NCBI RefSeq assembly: GCF_016583795.1
Contig: NZ_NRRS01000036.1
Coordinates: 1 to 35,357, forward strand
Source of the DNA: Rhabdochromatium marinum
GTDB lineage: Bacteria; Pseudomonadota; Gammaproteobacteria; Chromatiales; Chromatiaceae
Direction: 5' to 3'
Length of the DNA: 35,357 bases
Shown: positions 32,050 through 35,357 of the stretch, one piece after another
Numbering within the stretch: position 1 is the first letter of the stretch
Layout of the letters: each line of letters begins with the position of its first letter
Position numbers and translations under genes: made by a program
Notes under the pieces: model-generated
Told to the model about the DNA's origin: nothing
The model's database searches: none
The model's input: only the letters and a program-made list of their open reading frames with translations

Positions 32050-33471
32050 TCAATCCAAGGGCCATTCATGCACCGGACGTGCGCTTTCCTGATGGGCCAG
32101 ATAGGCTTCGGTCAGCCGCGCGGAATTCATGCCGTGGCGCGCCACCCAGGCGCATTGCCAGGAAGCACCGGTGCAGGCCAGCTGGGCGCGGCTGGCAATG
32201 ATGTCGAGCCAGTAATCACTTTCGTCCCGCTCAATGCCCAGCGCGCTCAGGCCGGTTCGCGCCAGTGGCACCAGTTCGTCCTCGATGAGCCGCGTCACGG
32301 GCATCTCGACGCCGTCCTTCCAAACCAGTTGCGCTTGCAGACCATATTGGGCGGCATGGTAAAAATTGCGCTTGGCCTGCCAAAAAGGCAGCCGCCCCTC
32401 CGGAGGCTGCTCGGTCGTAGCCAGCCCATGCAGAGCACCGATAAAAAAGGCGGCATTGGCAAGATTATCGGTGACAGTCGGGCCGGCCGATAGCACCCGG
32501 TGCTCCAGGCGCAGATGCGGCGTCCCGTCGGCATCGAAGCCAATCAATGGACGATTCCAGCGCCAGATGGTGCCATTGTGCAAACACAGATGACTCAGGG
32601 CTTCCAGTGGCTGATCCGTCAGTTCCGGCAACAAAATGGCGTAGCGGCTAATGTTGGCGCGAAAACATTCCAGTACCGAGCCTTTGGCATAGCGCACCCC
32701 AAAGCCGAAGCGCTCCTGCAGAGCCGGCCCGCCCACCGACACCGCCTGCTCAAATAATGGGATGCGACTCTCGGCCCAAAGTTCACGTCCAAACAGCAGC
32801 GGCGAGTTTGCCCCCACCGCTACCATGGGAGCCGACAGAATCTTGGCCGCGTTGTAATAGCGCGCCGACTCGCTGGCCGTCATTTTCACATGAATCTGAA
32901 AGGCGGTCGCGGCCGCTTCCAGCATCACATTCGGTTGCAGAAACTCGACCTGTTCCTCGCCACGAATGTTCACTCGGATTGGCCGATCGCCGCGCAGGGA
33001 GAAAATTTGCTCATTGAGCGCGCGATAGCGCTCCCGCGCGGTCATACGCTCTAGCACCAGATGTTCAGGCCGCAGGGTGGGCAGGATACCGATCACCACC
33101 ACCCGCGCGTTGGCTCGGACGGCGGCTTGGCGACAGCGCGCCAGCCGCGTACTGAGTTCATCGGCCAGCTGACTGAAGGCATCGCCAGTCAATGGGCGCG
33201 GGTAGGTGTTCAGCTCCAGATTGAAGCGCGCCAGCTCGGTCACAATCAAGGGATCCTTGACCTCGGCCAGCACGGATTCAATGGCATCCACTGGCGCCGC
33301 CTGGCGGTCGATCAGATAGGTCTCAAGCTCGACACCAGTCTTTTTTGGCCCCTTGGCTAGCCGATCCTCGGCAAACAGACGCGCCAGCCAGTCGGTCTCC
33401 TGCTCCAGTCGGCGGTAAAATTCGGCAAAATCCGCCGGGGTAAAACGGCTGTCAGTGATCTCTTGACCCAT
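32050..33471 (-). CDS. GCS2-family carboxylate-amine ligase (glutamate-cysteine ligase type 2)
   Basis: 473 residues. The protein has the glutamine synthetase-like fold of the GCS2 (YbdK/EgtA-type) ligases, which join the gamma-carboxyl of glutamate to an amine, often cysteine, using ATP. Supporting stretches: KKTGVELETYLIDRQ (metal-binding Glu), RFNLELNTYPRPL, RVVVIGILPTL, FLQPNVMLEAAATAFQIHVK, LWAESRIPLFEQAV and HLRLEHRVLSAGPTVTDNLA. GGAGAGA 6-7 nt before the ATG at 33471 fixes the start. If the organism is a purple sulfur bacterium, which often make glutathione amide, a role in thiol synthesis is plausible but unproven. Encoded 60 nt after murU on the same strand. Confidence 0.85.
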   Translation of the reverse strand: MGQEITDSRFTPADFAEFYRRLEQETDWLARLFAEDRLAKGPKKTGVELETYLIDRQAAPVDAIESVLAEVKDPLIVTELARFNLELNTYPRPLTGDAFSQLADELSTRLARCRQAAVRANARVVVIGILPTLRPEHLVLERMTARERYRALNEQIFSLRGDRPIRVNIRGEEQVEFLQPNVMLEAAATAFQIHVKMTASESARYYNAAKILSAPMVAVGANSPLLFGRELWAESRIPLFEQAVSVGGPALQERFGFGVRYAKGSVLECFRANISRYAILLPELTDQPLEALSHLCLHNGTIWRWNRPLIGFDADGTPHLRLEHRVLSAGPTVTDNLANAAFFIGALHGLATTEQPPEGRLPFWQAKRNFYHAAQYGLQAQLVWKDGVEMPVTRLIEDELVPLARTGLSALGIERDESDYWLDIIASRAQLACTGASWQCAWVARHGMNSARLTEAYLAHQESARPVHEWPLD

Positions 33472-33531
33472 GCTTCTCTCCGGTCAGCCCAGGTAAGACA
33501 GCGCCATGGTGTTGGCGCCGGCGTTGCGCAT

Positions 33532-34206
33532 TCAAGCACCGGCCAGCAGTCGTTGCTCAAGCTGATGCAGACGCTCGGGGGTGCCGATATCCATCCATGC
33601 ACCGTCATGATAGTGCCCGCCAACCCGTCCCTGGGCAATAGCCTGGCGCAGCAGGGGCGCGAGTGGAAAGGCGCCGGGCGTGCACGCGGCAAAGAGCGCC
33701 GGGGCATAGACACCAACCCCGGCAAAGGTCAAGCGCCGCTCGCCGCTGCTTAGCACACGAGCGCGCGCGCCAAGGACAAAATCTCCCTGCCGGTGCTGGG
33801 GCGGATTCTCGACCAACACCAGGGTGGCCAAATCGCCAGGTGCAAGGTGCAAGGCGCGATAGTCGATGTCGGCGAAAATATCGCCATTGGTGACCAGAAA
33901 CGGCTCGGGGCCGAGCCAGGGCAAGGCCCGCTGGATGCCACCGCCGGTCTCCAGCGCGCGCCCACGGCCCTCGGGTGAATACTGAATGCTGGCGCCCAAG
34001 GCTTGACCGTCACCCAGCGCTTGCTCGATCTGTGCGCCAAGATGGGCATGGTTGATCACCAGCTCGGTAAAACCCGCCGCCACCAAGCGCTCAATCTGAT
34101 GCACAATCAAAGGCTTGCCCGCCACTGGCAACAGCGGCTTGGGGGTGGTGTCGGTCAGCGGGCGCATCCGCTCGCCGCGCCCGGCCGCCAGGATCATGGC
34201 TTTCAT
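33532..34206 (-). CDS. murU: MurU-like N-acetylmuramate 1-phosphate uridylyltransferase
   Basis: 224 residues. Nucleotidyltransferase of the peptidoglycan recycling route that makes UDP-MurNAc from MurNAc-alpha-1-phosphate, avoiding the fosfomycin-sensitive MurA step. Motifs: [20 protein letters not shown] (nucleotide-binding loop), [22 protein letters not shown] (metal-binding Asp), [13 protein letters not shown] and the C-terminal [15 protein letters not shown]. Length matches known MurU. The ATG at 34206 has GGAG and AGGTG upstream and starts the domain directly; the longer start at 34227 overlaps the TnpB-like gene. The usual partner, the sugar kinase AmgK, is not next to it; a TnpB element occupies the upstream position and may have separated them. 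Confidence 0.85.
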   Translation of the reverse strand: MKAMILAAGRGERMRPLTDTTPKPLLPVAGKPLIVHQIERLVAAGFTELVINHAHLGAQIEQALGDGQALGASIQYSPEGRGRALETGGGIQRALPWLGPEPFLVTNGDIFADIDYRALHLAPGDLATLVLVENPPQHRQGDFVLGARARVLSSGERRLTFAGVGVYAPALFAACTPGAFPLAPLLRQAIAQGRVGGHYHDGAWMDIGTPERLHQLEQRLLAGA

Positions 34207-34223
34207 GTCACCTGCTCCGAATT

Positions 34224-35357
34224 TCATACTCGAAAGTGCTCATTCGGTAATTCGCTCTCCGTTGATAGCACCCGATTTTGTCCGGGCGAGCAACTGGAGT
34301 CCTGGTTGAGCAGTCCCAACCGCAGGCGCTCAGTCCGTGCTTGCAAGATCGCTTTCACGGCTCGATACGGCGTGAACCGCTCGATGTCCGGGTCGGACAA
34401 CCGTGCCAGCACGTTTCGCGCAGCGTTCTGATCCGCCTGCAACACAACCCCGTCGAAACAGTGAAACCGATCCCCTTGGCGGCGGCCCAGCAGGCCTCCG
34501 TTGCGGGAATCCATTTGCGATGTGTAGGCCGGATTGACCAGAACGACCGTCGAACCTCGACGGCTTGAAACACTGTCAAGTGCTTCGGCAATGACGCCTT
34601 TCGTCCAGCTTGCCAGCCGACGATTGATGGTCTTGCCGAAGGACTTGCCCGCCATCGGGGCGGTGAGATCTTCCGCCGCAATCACAGCGGCTTTGTCGAC
34701 GACCTTGTGAACCGACTGGAACACCAGGTCGCGGATGCGCGCATGGGTCTTGTCCATCTGTCGGTTGATTTTTTTGCGCCCGAGGTTGAAGCGGCGAATG
34801 TGCTCGCGCTTGCGCGGGTTGCGCGTGTTGTTGGCGAGCGCGCGCAGTTTTGATCGGCGCTGGTGCTTGGCTTTGAGCTTGTCGGATTGCTCGGTGAGGA
34901 TCGCGCCTAGCTCCGGGCCATGATGTTCCCCGTCGGAATCAACCAGCACCTCGGAGTAGCCTTTGTCGATGCCCAGGGTGCGCTCACCGCAGTCATGGGT
35001 GATCTCGGCCTCAATGGTGGTGTGGACCTCAAGACGGTCATCGTCGGTGAGGATGATCCGCAGGGTGCCAGTGGGCGCGACGGTGGTATCGAGCGGGATG
35101 GCGATGCGAGTGCCTTTCACTAAGCCGGGAATTTTGATCCAGGCGCGCCCGCCAAGGTGAAAGGTCGTGTAACTGTCCGAACGGACGATCATCTGGTTGT
35201 AGGTGTGATTGTGCCCGCGTTTCCATTCCCGACGCATGATCCGGCACAGGTAGGGATCGCTTGTCCATTCGTTGCGCTTGAGCGCGGTGAACAGGCGTGT
35301 TTGCTCAGCCTGATCTTGGGTGTGACGCCAGATGCAGCGGCGCGCCTTGACCTTGGC
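34224..35357 (-). CDS. TnpB/IS1341-type (IS200/IS605 OrfB) protein, 5' part beyond the window
   Basis: The reverse frame stays open from the stop at 34224 to the window edge, giving at least 377 residues; the ATG at 35237 is internal, since upstream codons ([18 protein letters not shown]) look like protein. RuvC catalytic motifs are present: Asp in [16 protein letters not shown], Glu in [10 protein letters not shown], Asp in [15 protein letters not shown]. The zinc ribbon usual between them is altered: the position of TSQxCSxCG reads [19 protein letters not shown] and only one Cys remains (FHCFDG). RNA-guided nicking or cleavage is the known activity of TnpB proteins. The stop lies only 17 nt before the murU ATG, so the element's end includes or abuts the murU ribosome binding site. 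No TnpA gene is seen. Confidence 0.85.
   Translation of the reverse strand, partial: AKVKARRCIWRHTQDQAEQTRLFTALKRNEWTSDPYLCRIMRREWKRGHNHTYNQMIVRSDSYTTFHLGGRAWIKIPGLVKGTRIAIPLDTTVAPTGTLRIILTDDDRLEVHTTIEAEITHDCGERTLGIDKGYSEVLVDSDGEHHGPELGAILTEQSDKLKAKHQRRSKLRALANNTRNPRKREHIRRFNLGRKKINRQMDKTHARIRDLVFQSVHKVVDKAAVIAAEDLTAPMAGKSFGKTINRRLASWTKGVIAEALDSVSSRRGSTVVLVNPAYTSQMDSRNGGLLGRRQGDRFHCFDGVVLQADQNAARNVLARLSDPDIERFTPYRAVKAILQARTERLRLGLLNQDSSCSPGQNRVLSTESELPNEHFRV

Noticed and set aside
1-35357. tRNA, rRNA or riboswitch genes
   Set aside because: On reading the non-coding gaps I saw no tRNA cloverleaf, rRNA core sequence or recognisable riboswitch core; a covariance-model scan would be needed to exclude small RNAs.

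Overview
The window looks like a chromosomal stretch of a GC-rich gammaproteobacterium. The gene families (UshA-like nucleotidase, QseB/QseC-like two-component pair, Arn-type lipid A enzymes, MurU, a multihaem cytochrome c, DUF2202) would fit a purple sulfur bacterium or another member of the Chromatiales. That placement is inference from gene content; there is no rRNA or other marker here. Both window edges lie inside insertion-sequence genes (IS481 type on the left, IS200/IS605 OrfB/TnpB type on the right), and insertion debris interrupts a peptide transporter near 2.8 kb.

Layout. 1-800: IS481 transposase start and unassigned sequence. 806-2484 (minus): a membrane protein translationally coupled to a shortened 5'-nucleotidase-like protein. 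2656-3377: a peptide transporter (POT) start cut off by an IS5-like remnant and a second transposase fragment. 3473-6427: a large diguanylate cyclase with three periplasmic solute-binding domains. 6471-7476 (minus): a HAMP/HD-GYP protein truncated just after its HD motif. 7694-12467: a secreted EF-hand protein, an outer-membrane barrel protein, a small exported protein, a sensor kinase and a sigma-54 response regulator, all on the plus strand. 12472-13194 (minus): a DUF2202 ferritin-like exported protein. 13466-18130: a QseB/PmrA-like regulator and its kinase, then a promoter with a textbook CTTAAG-N5-CTTAAG tandem box, then a ten-haem cytochrome c. 18131-19173: about 1 kb of AT-richer non-coding DNA with short direct repeats. 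19174-26497: a signalling block made of a response regulator with a novel C-terminal part, a PAS-LuxR regulator, a large hybrid kinase, an RpfG-like HD-GYP response regulator and a REC-HATPase regulator. 26686-29806: a three-gene, ATGA-coupled arnB-arnC-arnA(formyltransferase) operon. 29823-34206 (minus): murU, a GCS2-family ligase, an AstE/aspartoacylase-like protein and a trypsin-like protease with dockerin-like repeats. 34224-end (minus): a TnpB-like protein.

How the parts may work together. The window is dominated by signal transduction: three histidine kinases, six response-regulator-type proteins or outputs, one c-di-GMP synthase with intact active and inhibitory sites, one intact and one broken c-di-GMP phosphodiesterase-type protein. 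The strongest regulatory inference is that the QseB/PmrA-like regulator controls the adjacent decahaem cytochrome through the tandem box at 15643-15659. The hybrid kinase with its coupled HD-GYP and REC-HATPase genes forms a phosphorelay unit likely to lower c-di-GMP and to control a partner through an anti-sigma-type ATPase fold. The arn trio suggests modification of lipid A or another undecaprenyl-linked glycan, but the pathway is incomplete in this window.
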